Of a stretch of 64,000 nucleotides of DNA, positions 7,617 through 15,550 are shown one piece after another (positions within the stretch are counted from its first letter, which is position 1; each line of letters starts with the position of its first letter). Source of the stretch: Pseudooceanicola sp. HF7 (GTDB taxonomy: Bacteria; Pseudomonadota; Alphaproteobacteria; Rhodobacterales; Rhodobacteraceae); contig NZ_JAATOW010000013.1 in NCBI RefSeq assembly GCF_011806405.1, positions 44,284 through 108,283 on the forward strand, in the 5' to 3' direction. A model generated the notes under the pieces. That model had not been told where the DNA came from. It ran no database searches and worked only from the letters and a program-made list of their open reading frames with translations. The translations under genes and the position numbers were made by a program.

Positions 7617-8190
7617 AAAGTCGATTTTCTTGAGGACGCTGAACTTTCTCAGAATACAGCACCCACATAGAGCACAATACTGCTACATATACCCAGCGAC
7701 AATAACCGCCTTCGTGCTGGCCGCTTCAATCTATTCAAATTGGGGACACCCAAGCCCCAGTTTGACAGAAAGGATGCAACCCATCCTCTCTAGCGTCTTA
7801 ATACTCTTCCCATTCTTTCTGGCCAGCCTCGCCGCGGTATCAACCTTTCAAGGCCCCAAAGGATTCGACTCCGAATTTAAGATGAGGACGCCAGTTGTGC
7901 TTAGCGTTACATATCGCGGTGGCTTAAGGCAAATACCTGTGAGCTATAGATACTTCCTTTGCCTTCTACTCGGCTATTGCGCAAGCATTTCTCTATTCAT
8001 CTTTGTTGCGCTCTCACTAGAGTCGGCAATACCGCTTTCCAGAATCATTAAGAGCAGTGACATTCTGGATCTATTGATGGTCGCATTCTCTGCAATTAAT
8101 TGCTTCCTGTTCTTCCAAATCCTTATCCTAACGATGGTCGCAATATACTATCTATCAGATCTGATTCACCGATTGGACAAGAGAGAATAG
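7603..8190 (+). CDS. Four-helix membrane protein of the AT-rich cassette
   Basis: A 195-residue protein with four clear hydrophobic segments at about residues 27-46, 60-82, 117-141 and 152-184. A charged central loop (about 85-115) and short tails complete it; no family is recognised. The ATG lies inside the end of the preceding gene and has a good GAAGGGGG ribosome binding site there. The soluble-plus-membrane pair, foreign composition and repeat-flanked position resemble membrane-acting phage-defence modules (the Kiwa pair is one architectural analogue), but no sequence signature supports a named system. It converges on pncB with four bases between stop codons. Confidence 0.8.
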   Translation: MPLLEKSIFLRTLNFLRIQHPHRAQYCYIYPATITAFVLAASIYSNWGHPSPSLTERMQPILSSVLILFPFFLASLAAVSTFQGPKGFDSEFKMRTPVVLSVTYRGGLRQIPVSYRYFLCLLLGYCASISLFIFVALSLESAIPLSRIIKSSDILDLLMVAFSAINCFLFFQILILTMVAIYYLSDLIHRLDKRE

Positions 8191-8194
8191 CCTT

Positions 8195-9487
8195 CTAAAC
8201 CACAACCTCCATCCGCTCCTGCTCCCCAACCCCGAACACCCTCTTGTACCGGGCGATCTCGTCCGCCGGCCCCATGGCCTTCTCGGGGTTATCCGAGAGC
8301 TTGACGGTGGGCCGGCCATTGGCGCTTTGGGCCTTGCAGACAAGGGAAAACGGGGCGAGGGCGTCGCCCGGCACCAAGCCTCGGAAATCGTTGGTCAGCA
8401 GCGTGCCCCAGCCGAAGCTGACCTTCACGCGGCCGGTGAAACGGGCGTAGAGCTCCTCGATCTTGGCGACGTCCAGGCCGTCGGAGAAGATCACCAGCTT
8501 CTCGCGCGGGTCCTCGCCCCGGGATTTCCACCAGTTGATGGCGGTTTCGGCGCCGGTGGCGGGATCGCCGCTGTCGATGCGGATGCCGGTCCAGCCCGCC
8601 AGCCAATCGGGCGCATTGGCCAGGAAGCCCTCTGTCCCGTAGGTGTCGGGCAGGATGATGCGCAGGTTGCCCGAGTGCTCCTCGTGCCAGTCGGCAAGGA
8701 CGTCGTAGGGGGCGCGGGCGAGCGCGGCATCATCGGGGGCGAGCGCGGAATAGACCATGGGCAGCTCATGGGCGTTGGTGCCCACGGCCTCCAGGTCGTC
8801 GCGCATGGCGATGAGGCAGTTGGAGGTGCCGGTGAACTTGGGGCCCAGCCCTTCGATCATGGCCTGCACGCACCAGTCCTGCCAGAGGAAGGAATGGCGG
8901 CGGCGGGTGCCGAAATCGGCGATCTTGAGCTCTGGCAGCTCGCGCAGGCGTTCGATCTTTTCCCAGAGCTTGGTCATGGCGCGGGCATAGAGGATCTGCA
9001 GTTCGAACTTGCCCAGGGTGTCGAGAACGGCGCGGCCGCGCAGCTCCATCAGGATGGACAGCGCGGGGATTTCCCAGAGCATGACCTCTGGCCAGGAGCC
9101 TTCGAAGGTCAGCTCATACTGGTCGCCGCGCCGTTCCAGGTGGTAGGGCGGCAGGCGCAGGTTCTCAAACCACTCCATGAAGTCGGGGCGGAACATCTGG
9201 CGCTTGCCGTAGAAGGTGTTGCCGCGCATCCAGGTGCTCTCTCCCCGGCGGAGGGAGAGGGAGCGGACGTGGTCGAGTTGCTCGCGCAGCTCGCCTTCGT
9301 CGATCATCTTCGCCAGCGGGATCTGCGTGGAGCGGTTGATGAGGGAAAAGGTGACCTGCGTGTCGGCGCGGTTGCGGAAGACCGACTGGCACATCAGCAG
9401 CTTGTAGAAATCCGTGTCGATAAGGGAGCGGACGATCGGGTCGATCTTCCACTTGTGGTTATGGACGCGGGTGGCGATGTCGACCAT
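8195..9487 (-). CDS. pncB: Nicotinate phosphoribosyltransferase
   Basis: A 430-residue cytoplasmic enzyme that joins nicotinate to PRPP, with ATP use, to give nicotinate mononucleotide for NAD salvage. The N-terminal IDTDFYKLLMCQ motif, the FRNRADTQVTFSLINRS strand and the FGTRRRHSFLWQ segment in the middle are characteristic of PncB, as is the length. The nicotinamidase gene pncA, which makes its substrate, lies 2 kb away on the same strand, separated by one unrelated gene on the other strand. Confidence 0.95.
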   Translation of the reverse strand: MVDIATRVHNHKWKIDPIVRSLIDTDFYKLLMCQSVFRNRADTQVTFSLINRSTQIPLAKMIDEGELREQLDHVRSLSLRRGESTWMRGNTFYGKRQMFRPDFMEWFENLRLPPYHLERRGDQYELTFEGSWPEVMLWEIPALSILMELRGRAVLDTLGKFELQILYARAMTKLWEKIERLRELPELKIADFGTRRRHSFLWQDWCVQAMIEGLGPKFTGTSNCLIAMRDDLEAVGTNAHELPMVYSALAPDDAALARAPYDVLADWHEEHSGNLRIILPDTYGTEGFLANAPDWLAGWTGIRIDSGDPATGAETAINWWKSRGEDPREKLVIFSDGLDVAKIEELYARFTGRVKVSFGWGTLLTNDFRGLVPGDALAPFSLVCKAQSANGRPTVKLSDNPEKAMGPADEIARYKRVFGVGEQERMEVVV

Positions 9488-9707
9488 GGGCGGCTCCTTG
9501 CTTCTTGCGGATAAAGCAGGCGGGGCGGGCAGAATGCAAGTCCTGGTGGCGCGCGGGCGCGGTTATGCGCAATCTAAAGCGGAGTTATTGGAATTGGAGA
9601 ATCGCCTTGATTGTCCTATCCTGCGCGCATTGATCCCCAGTTTCATTCCACGCGGTGTTTTCTGCACCCGATCCATTCAGACGGAAATCATTCAGGGAGG
9701 AGCACAG

Positions 9708-11273
9708 ATGGCGCATGCACCCAACCACGACAAGGCGGGCCCGCCTAGCTGGTGGCTGCCCCTGCTTATCTCTCTTCTGGGGCTTCTCAGCATCCTGTTC
9801 GGCGCCCTGGTCCAGACCACACCGCAGCTTCAGCGCGTGCTGATCTATTCCGGCGCGGCGCTCTGGCTGACGGCCGCCGGGGGCGCGGCCACGGGCAAGT
9901 ACGGCCCCTTTTCGGTGACCGGCGCGGTTGGCGTGCTGGCCCTGCTGTTCTTTCTCAACCCTGATGAGGTCAAGACGCCGCAGAGAGAGCTCAAGGTCTC
10001 TCACGAGGCGCTGTTCGAGAAGCTGAGCAACCTGGAGGCCCGGTCGAAAACGCGCATGCTCTACATGAAGATGGCCCGCCCCGATAACGAGGCCTACTTC
10101 CTGCTCGATGATGACTCCCTTGCCTCTGACACGATCCGGCTGCGCACCGTGCTAGCCGATGGCAAGGAGCGGTCCCTGCGCCTGTGTGTCTCTGCCCTGC
10201 AGGCCGCCATGGCAGAGCAGGAGGCGCGCAACACCATGCTTTCCGTCAACTACATCGACCTCTCCGACAGCGCCGCGCTGATGTACGCCAACCAGCCGCT
10301 GACCCATCCGCAGAGCTGCCCCACCCTGCAGACCGCCGATCAGGCAGAGGGCCCCTGGTGGTCCCGCCTGGCCGTGCTGGAACAACTGGTCGCCACGGCC
10401 CATGCCCAGGCCGGCTTTGCCACGCAGCGCGTGCCCTGCTCGCCCCAGGATGCGGGCTCTGCGCAGCTGTTCGAGGATCTTGGCTCTGACAACGGCGGCT
10501 TGCGGTTCGAGGCCGCGGGACGGTTCGCGGCGGGCTGCGATGCGGCCTCTCTGAGGGACCTCATGGATCATGGCGCCACCGTCGGGGCCGAGGGCAACTA
10601 CGGCGGCGCGGTCCTGGATATCATGGAGACCATGGTGCAGATGGGCGTGCCCGCCCAGGAGCTGACGCAATCCCTGGACGACGCCGCCTACGACTACTTC
10701 GGCGCTCTTTACCAGGCGGGCGACGACACGCTGGCCCGGGGCACGGCCGCCGCGCTGACCGAGCTCAAGGATCCCAGGGCCGCAAGCGCCCTGCTGGAGG
10801 CCGCGCAGGCGCAGGGCGTCCCGGAGAGCGCGCTGAGGGAAACCGCCCGCGCCGTCGCGGCAGGTTTCTTTGCTGCGGATCCCGAAACGCAGGTCGCCCT
10901 GACCGACCAGATCCAGGCCCCCGAAACGCCTGAAAACCTGCGCGCCGCGCTCGGCCACCTGACCGCCAAGGCGGAGGACACCACCGGCGACGGCGTCAGT
11001 ACGGGTGGGGGGCTGACCGACCCGGGCGCGGGGGCCGACACGGCCTGGATTCCCGCCTGGTCGAGCGACCCGGCCCTTCAGGCGGCGCAGGCCGGCGACA
11101 TCGTCACGCTTCAGTCCCAGACCCTGCTGGAAGAACAGCCGACCTTCTTTTCTGCCGAGGAAGGCTGGGTTCAGGCGCCGGTGGTGGGGGTGGTGCCGCA
11201 GGGCGGCGCGATCACCATCCTGGAAAGCGTGGAATCCACTCCGGGCTTCAACTGGCTGCGGATCGAGCGATAG
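9708..11273 (+). CDS. Membrane-anchored helical-repeat protein, unknown function
   Basis: A 521-residue protein. Three hydrophobic segments fill the N-terminus (about residues 13-36, 41-59 and 64-82). A long alpha-helical domain follows, with HEAT-like Ala/Leu-rich repeats between about 220 and 440, and a beta-rich, SH3-like end (about 465-521). The start at 9708 has a GGGAGGAGC ribosome binding site and is preferred over in-frame upstream codons. It is flanked by pncB (divergent) and pncA (convergent), but nothing links it to NAD metabolism. Function unknown. Confidence 0.7.
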   Translation: MAHAPNHDKAGPPSWWLPLLISLLGLLSILFGALVQTTPQLQRVLIYSGAALWLTAAGGAATGKYGPFSVTGAVGVLALLFFLNPDEVKTPQRELKVSHEALFEKLSNLEARSKTRMLYMKMARPDNEAYFLLDDDSLASDTIRLRTVLADGKERSLRLCVSALQAAMAEQEARNTMLSVNYIDLSDSAALMYANQPLTHPQSCPTLQTADQAEGPWWSRLAVLEQLVATAHAQAGFATQRVPCSPQDAGSAQLFEDLGSDNGGLRFEAAGRFAAGCDAASLRDLMDHGATVGAEGNYGGAVLDIMETMVQMGVPAQELTQSLDDAAYDYFGALYQAGDDTLARGTAAALTELKDPRAASALLEAAQAQGVPESALRETARAVAAGFFAADPETQVALTDQIQAPETPENLRAALGHLTAKAEDTTGDGVSTGGGLTDPGAGADTAWIPAWSSDPALQAAQAGDIVTLQSQTLLEEQPTFFSAEEGWVQAPVVGVVPQGGAITILESVESTPGFNWLRIER

Positions 11274-11353
11274 CTGGCATCCGGGTCCAAGGGGCGCGCG
11301 CAGGATGGGCGGCGGGCTTTCTTTCAGGGACGAACACGGGGACGCCAGGCGCC

Positions 11354-11398
11354 GGGGGGCTTCAGCCCCCCACGGGCGCGGGTGGCTCGATGCCACCC
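11354..11398. repeat. Dispersed double-hairpin element, copy 1
   Basis: Two adjacent hairpins: GGGGGGC TTCA GCCCCCC (11354-11371), then ACGGGC, then GGGTGGC TCGAT GCCACCC (11380-11398), followed by a CGTTCGCC-type tail. The same layout with changed but still paired stem bases recurs at 43166-43208. Together they form a REP-like family, and this copy may serve as a bidirectional terminator between convergent genes. Confidence 0.7.
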
Positions 11399-11471
11399 AA
11401 GGCCGTTCGCCCGCCGTCTTTCCAGCCTAAACGTTCTGGCCCGCAAAGAGCGGGCCGGGGGGTGACCCGGA

Positions 11472-12071
11472 TCAGGCGGCGAAGGTGATGCCGGCCTCTG
11501 CCATCTCTTCAAGCGCTGCGGGCAGGGAGCCATCCATGTCGATTCCACGGCAGAGATCCGTGCGCACCGTGACCTCGAACCCAAGCTGCACGGCATCCAC
11601 GGCGCTGTAATTGACGCAGAAATCCGTGGCGAGCCCGACGAAGGTCAGCTTTTGCAGGCCGCGCGTGCGCAGGTAGCCCTCTAGCCCGGTGGGCGTGATC
11701 TTGTCGTTCTCGAAAAAGGCGGAATAGCTGTCGACCTTGGGATTGAAGCCCTTGCGGATGATCAGGTCGGCGCGGTCCACGGCCAGGTCGGGGTGGAAAT
11801 TGGCCCCGTCCGAGCCCTGGATGCAATGGTCCGGCCAAAGCACCTGCGGGCCGTAGGGCATCTGGGTCAGCGTCATGGGCGCGGCATCCGGGTGGGACGA
11901 GGCGAAAGAGGAATGGCCCGCCGGGTGCCAATCCTGGGTCAGGATCACCGCCCCGTATTCGGTCATCAGCTGGTTGATGCCGGGAACGATGTCATCGCCC
12001 TTTGGCACGGCAAGGGCGCCTCCGGGGCAGAAATCCTTCTGGACGTCGATGACGATGAGCGCTTCGGACAT
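11472..12071 (-). CDS. pncA: Nicotinamidase
   Basis: A 199-residue isochorismatase-fold amidohydrolase that converts nicotinamide to nicotinate and ammonia. The catalytic triad is visible as Asp9 (VIDVQKDF), Lys107 (IRKGFN) and Cys152 (DFCVNYS). The metal ligands Asp47 and His49 (TQDWHP) and His82 (DHCIQG) are also present. The start at 12071 is chosen because it gives the standard N-terminus; the frame extends further upstream without family similarity. It acts directly before PncB in NAD salvage. Confidence 0.95.
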   Translation of the reverse strand: MSEALIVIDVQKDFCPGGALAVPKGDDIVPGINQLMTEYGAVILTQDWHPAGHSSFASSHPDAAPMTLTQMPYGPQVLWPDHCIQGSDGANFHPDLAVDRADLIIRKGFNPKVDSYSAFFENDKITPTGLEGYLRTRGLQKLTFVGLATDFCVNYSAVDAVQLGFEVTVRTDLCRGIDMDGSLPAALEEMAEAGITFAA

Positions 12072-12281
12072 GGCTGTCCCCCCTGCTGGTCGGTGCTGCG
12101 TTGCGCGGACCTTGGCGGAGCAGCCCGGGACGGTCAATCGCGGAGCGCCGCTGCGCGCCCCCTTGGCCGGTCCCGGCGCGCCGGCTGCCGAAAAGCGGGC
12201 AGCTGTCGATCTGGCCGGTGGCAGACGGGCGAAATGCGGCTAGGTTCCACCGCGAAGGAAGTAAGCCACAGGAGACGAACC

Positions 12282-12833
12282 ATGGTCATGAAGGTCGCCG
12301 CCCTCAGCGGGTCCCTGCGTGCCGGGTCGATGACGACCCAGATGCGAAACACCCTGCCGGAACTGGCGCCCGAGGGGATGGCGATCGAGATGGTCGAGAT
12401 CCACGACCTGCCGCTGTTCAACGAGGATCTGCGCGAGGATGGGAAGGCCCCCGCCCCCGTGACCCGTCTGTGCGAGGCGCTGGCCGGGGCCGACGGGATC
12501 GTGCTGTGCTCGCCCGAGTACAACCGCTCGGTTCCGGGGGTGCTGAAGAACGCGACCGACTGGGCCAGCACGGACCAGAGCGCGCCGCTGAAGGCCAAGC
12601 CGATGGTCGTCCTGACGCAAAGCGTGGGCACGCGCGGTGGCAACATGTCCCATTATGCCTGGCGGCAGATCCTGTCGGCGATCGGGGCGGACGTGGTGGT
12701 GGGGCCCGATGTCTCCATCGGGCCGATGGCGGACAAGCTGGAAGACGGCCGCCTGGTGGAAGAGGAAGCCCGCAGCCTGATCGCCCGCCAGCTGGAGCTT
12801 CTGGCAGGCAAGATCGCGGCGGCGGCGGACTGA
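12282..12833 (+). CDS. NADPH-dependent FMN reductase family protein
   Basis: A 183-residue flavodoxin-fold oxidoreductase. GSLRAGSMT (residues 10-18) is the FMN phosphate loop, and [18 protein letters not shown] is the family's flavin/nicotinamide binding signature. It probably reduces FMN or quinone/azo compounds with NAD(P)H in the cytoplasm. The start at 12282 follows an AGGAGACG ribosome binding site; the long open frame upstream is antisense to pncA. It is divergent from pncA. Confidence 0.88.
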   Translation: MVMKVAALSGSLRAGSMTTQMRNTLPELAPEGMAIEMVEIHDLPLFNEDLREDGKAPAPVTRLCEALAGADGIVLCSPEYNRSVPGVLKNATDWASTDQSAPLKAKPMVVLTQSVGTRGGNMSHYAWRQILSAIGADVVVGPDVSIGPMADKLEDGRLVEEEARSLIARQLELLAGKIAAAAD

Positions 12834-12928
12834 CCGTCACGGGGCCGGGGGGCTGCGGGCCTCCTGCGCCCGCGCGCCGCAGCATCCCGGCCTTGCCTGA
12901 CAGGGGTTTTGGGCTTAGATCGCCGGCC

Positions 12929-13840
12929 ATGTTCACCGTTTGCGCGCTTTATCATTTCACCCGTTTCGAGGATCCTGCCGCCCTGCAGGGGCCGCTTCAG
13001 GCGCTCTGCGAGCGCGAGGGGATCTGCGGCTCCCTTCTGCTGGCACGGGAAGGGATCAACGGCACCATCGCCGGCCCGAAGGCCGGGATCGAGGCCGTGC
13101 TGGCCCATATCCGGTCCCTGCCCGGCTGCGCGGACCTGGAATGGAAACTCTCGAGCGCCGCGGAACGGCCCTTTATCCGGATGAAGGTGCGGCTGAAGAA
13201 AGAGATCGTGACCATGGGCCAGCCGGACGTGGATCCGCTGGCCAAGGTCGGTCACTACGTCACGCCCGAGGATTGGAACGACCTGATCCGCAGCCCCGAC
13301 GTGGCCGTGATCGACACGCGCAACGATTACGAGGTGGCCATCGGCACCTTCGAGGGCGCCGTGGATCCGCAGACCGCCAGCTTCCGCGATTTCCCCGCCT
13401 GGTGGGAAGAGAACAAGGACCGCTTCCACAACAAGCGCATCGCCATGTTCTGCACCGGCGGTATCCGCTGCGAGAAATCCACGAACTACCTGATGAGCCA
13501 AGGAGTCGAAGAGGTCTACCACCTGAAGGGCGGCATCCTGAAATACCTGGAAGAGGTCCCGGCCGAGTACAGCTCCTGGCAGGGGGAGTGCTTTGTCTTC
13601 GATCGCCGCGTCTCCGTCGGGCATGGGCTGGTCGAGGGGCCGCATGAGCTCTGCCATGCCTGCCGCCGCCCGATCCTGCCCGAAGACCGCGCGCGCCCCG
13701 AGTACGAGGAAGGCGTCTCCTGCCATCATTGCGTGGAAGAGACCTCTGACGCGGACAAGGCCCGATTCCGGGAGCGGCAGAAGCAGATCGCCCTGGCGAA
13801 GGCGCGGGGCGAGCGCCACCTGGCCGATTTCGAGGACTGA
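12929..13840 (+). CDS. trhO: tRNA uridine-34 hydroxylase TrhO (rhodanese domain)
   Basis: A 303-residue UPF0176/TrhO protein that hydroxylates U34 of certain tRNAs, an oxygen-dependent route to 5-hydroxyuridine. An N-terminal domain carries the [11 protein letters not shown] motif (residues 39-49). A rhodanese domain follows with catalytic Cys175 in [11 protein letters not shown], and a C-terminal Cys-rich segment (CHACRRP ... CHHC) is family-typical. The start is assigned from the family N-terminus ([10 protein letters not shown]), because no strong ribosome binding site is visible. It converges on fliP. Confidence 0.93.
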   Translation: MFTVCALYHFTRFEDPAALQGPLQALCEREGICGSLLLAREGINGTIAGPKAGIEAVLAHIRSLPGCADLEWKLSSAAERPFIRMKVRLKKEIVTMGQPDVDPLAKVGHYVTPEDWNDLIRSPDVAVIDTRNDYEVAIGTFEGAVDPQTASFRDFPAWWEENKDRFHNKRIAMFCTGGIRCEKSTNYLMSQGVEEVYHLKGGILKYLEEVPAEYSSWQGECFVFDRRVSVGHGLVEGPHELCHACRRPILPEDRARPEYEEGVSCHHCVEETSDADKARFRERQKQIALAKARGERHLADFED

Positions 13841-13844
13841 GCAA

Positions 13845-13871
13845 GGGGGTGCGCCCTGGGGGCGCCCCTGC
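13845..13871. terminator. GC hairpin between convergent trhO and fliP
   Basis: GGGGGTGCGCC and GGCGCCCC pair across a short loop in the 36 bases between two converging stop codons. There is no long T-run, so terminator activity is an inference from position. Confidence 0.4.
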
Positions 13872-13876
13872 GCGGG

Positions 13877-14668
13877 TCAGAAGTAACTTCGCACCAGGGA
13901 GCTGGTGACCAGCGCCCAGCCATCCGCCACCACGAAGAAGGCCAGCTTGAACGGCAGCGACACGATCGCCGGCGGGACCATCATCATGCCCATGGACATC
14001 AGCACGGCGGCGACCACCAGGTCTATGATCAGGAAAGGCAGGTAAAGCAGGAAGCCGATCTGGAAGGCGCGCGCGATCTCCGACAGCATGAAGCTGGGCA
14101 CCAGCACGGAGAGCGGCGCTTCGGGCCCGGTGGGGATGTCGTTGGAATCCGGGCGCAGGGCGGCCATGGCCTCGAATGTTTCGGGGTCCATGCGGGCGGC
14201 CATGAAGACCCGGAAGGGCTCGAGCGCCAGAGGGATCGCCTGATCCGCCTCGATCTGTTCATCGACGAAGGGCTGGATGCCCTGGGACCAGGCCTGCTGA
14301 AAGACCGGCTCCATTATGAAATAGGTCAGGAACATCGCCAGGCTGACGATCAGCATGTTGGGCGGGGATTGTTGCAGGCCAAGCGCCTGGCGCAGGATCG
14401 ACAGGACCGTGACCATGAAGGGGAAACAGGTGATCGTGATCAGGATGCCCGGCGCCAGGCTGAGCACGGTGATCAGCAGGATCAGCTGGATGCCCCGCGC
14501 AGAGAGGGATCCGTCATCGCCGATATTGACCGAGACCTCCTGCGCCAGAAGCGGCGCCGGCAAGAGCAACACCAGCGCGAGCAGAAGCACCAGCCCCGCC
14601 GGCAAGGCGCGCCGCGTCCCCGTGACCCTGTGTTTTAGGGCCGGCTTCTGCCTGGCCAATGAAACCAT
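13877..14668 (-). CDS. fliP: Flagellar export gate protein FliP
   Basis: A 263-residue core protein of the flagellar type III export gate in the inner membrane, acting with FliQ and FliR. It has a cleavable N-terminal signal (to about residue 42, ending LLAQ) and four later membrane helices. The FliP signature FPFMVTVLSILRQALGLQQSPPN is present at about residues 82-104, as is the PSFMLSEIARAFQIGF segment. It is the last gene of the minus-strand fliF-fliH-fliN-fliP operon and starts two bases past the fliN stop. Confidence 0.96.
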   Translation of the reverse strand: MVSLARQKPALKHRVTGTRRALPAGLVLLLALVLLLPAPLLAQEVSVNIGDDGSLSARGIQLILLITVLSLAPGILITITCFPFMVTVLSILRQALGLQQSPPNMLIVSLAMFLTYFIMEPVFQQAWSQGIQPFVDEQIEADQAIPLALEPFRVFMAARMDPETFEAMAALRPDSNDIPTGPEAPLSVLVPSFMLSEIARAFQIGFLLYLPFLIIDLVVAAVLMSMGMMMVPPAIVSLPFKLAFFVVADGWALVTSSLVRSYF

Positions 14669-14670
14669 GG

Positions 14671-14955
14671 TCAGAGCTCTCCGCTAAGGTCGCAGACCTC
14701 TGTCAGGCGCACGGCAAGCTGTCCGGCCTGCTCGCCCTCCATCTCTTCCAGCTCTCCGCGGGCGATCAGGCGATCGCCGACGTAAAGCTCTACCGGGTCT
14801 TCCACGCGACGGTCGAGCGGCAGCACCGAATCCCGGGTCAGCTTCAGAAGGTCGCGGATCAGCGGACGGGCCTTGCCGACAGAGATCGTGATCTCGATCG
14901 GGACGACGGTGAAGGGATTGCTGCGCCCGGCGGGTTCGCTCGACTGTTCATCCAT
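14671..14955 (-). CDS. fliN: Flagellar motor switch C-ring protein FliN
   Basis: A 94-residue protein consisting of essentially one SpoA domain: VPIEITISVGKARPLIRDLL, the LLKLTRDSVLPLDRRVEDPV segment, then VELYVGDRLIARGE. It forms the lower C-ring where CheY-P acts and where export cargo docks through FliH. It overlaps fliH by eight bases. Its usual partners FliM and FliG are not encoded in the window. Confidence 0.92.
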   Translation of the reverse strand: MDEQSSEPAGRSNPFTVVPIEITISVGKARPLIRDLLKLTRDSVLPLDRRVEDPVELYVGDRLIARGELEEMEGEQAGQLAVRLTEVCDLSGEL

Positions 14956-15550
14956 TCTGAACTTTCCTTTCTTGTTCGGTGAAGAACCCCTCTACCGCCT
15001 GGCGGATTCCGTCGGTCACCGCGGCAAGGTCGATCTCTGTCTCTTCCTCTCCGAACCGCAGGAAGACCTGGCCTTCGGACAGCGTGTCATCGGCGGTGAC
15101 CGACAGCGGGAAGCCGAAATCCTCTTCCAGCAGCGCTTCGATCACCGGCACGTGGTCCTGGACCACCACGATTTCCACGCGTTGCGCGGCCTTGCGGGTC
15201 GCCAGCTCTTCCAGCTGGTCCTTGACCCGCAGCGCCAGGGTTTCGCGGGCCAGTTCGGGCACCACCGTGTCGATCACGTCGTTCAGCAGCGGTCGGATCG
15301 CGGCCAGCACATGGGAGTGCGCCTCGTGGTAGGTGAAGGAGAGGTCCTGGAGGTTGCGGGCGAAATCGCTGGTGATATGCCCCTGTTCCTCCTTCATGGC
15401 CTTGGCGGCATCGTCCCAACCGGCCTTGTAGCCGTTCTCGAAGGCCTCAAGGCGGATCGTCTCAAGCTCTTCCTCGGACATGGCGGGGGTGGCGGCGGGC
15501 GCGCGGCGGGGCGCGCCGAAGTCCTCCAGGATCATGGCGATCTGTTTCAC
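14948..15550 (-). CDS. fliH: Flagellar assembly protein FliH-like
   Basis: A 200-residue protein with an extended helical middle (about 25-110) rich in Glu and Ala, and a compact C-terminal domain containing DDTLSEGQVFLRFGEEETEID, as expected for the export-ATPase regulator FliH. It links FliI to the C-ring protein FliN. Assignment rests on its position between fliF and fliN and on its general features, since FliH sequences are divergent. It overlaps fliF by four bases (ATGA). Confidence 0.8.
   Translation of the reverse strand: MKQIAMILEDFGAPRRAPAATPAMSEEELETIRLEAFENGYKAGWDDAAKAMKEEQGHITSDFARNLQDLSFTYHEAHSHVLAAIRPLLNDVIDTVVPELARETLALRVKDQLEELATRKAAQRVEIVVVQDHVPVIEALLEEDFGFPLSVTADDTLSEGQVFLRFGEEETEIDLAAVTDGIRQAVEGFFTEQERKVQNG

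Noticed and set aside
6666..8190. Kiwa phage-defence system (KwaA/KwaB)
   Set aside because: The soluble-plus-four-helix architecture is similar, but gene order is reversed relative to what I recall and no recognisable KwaB sequence feature was found.
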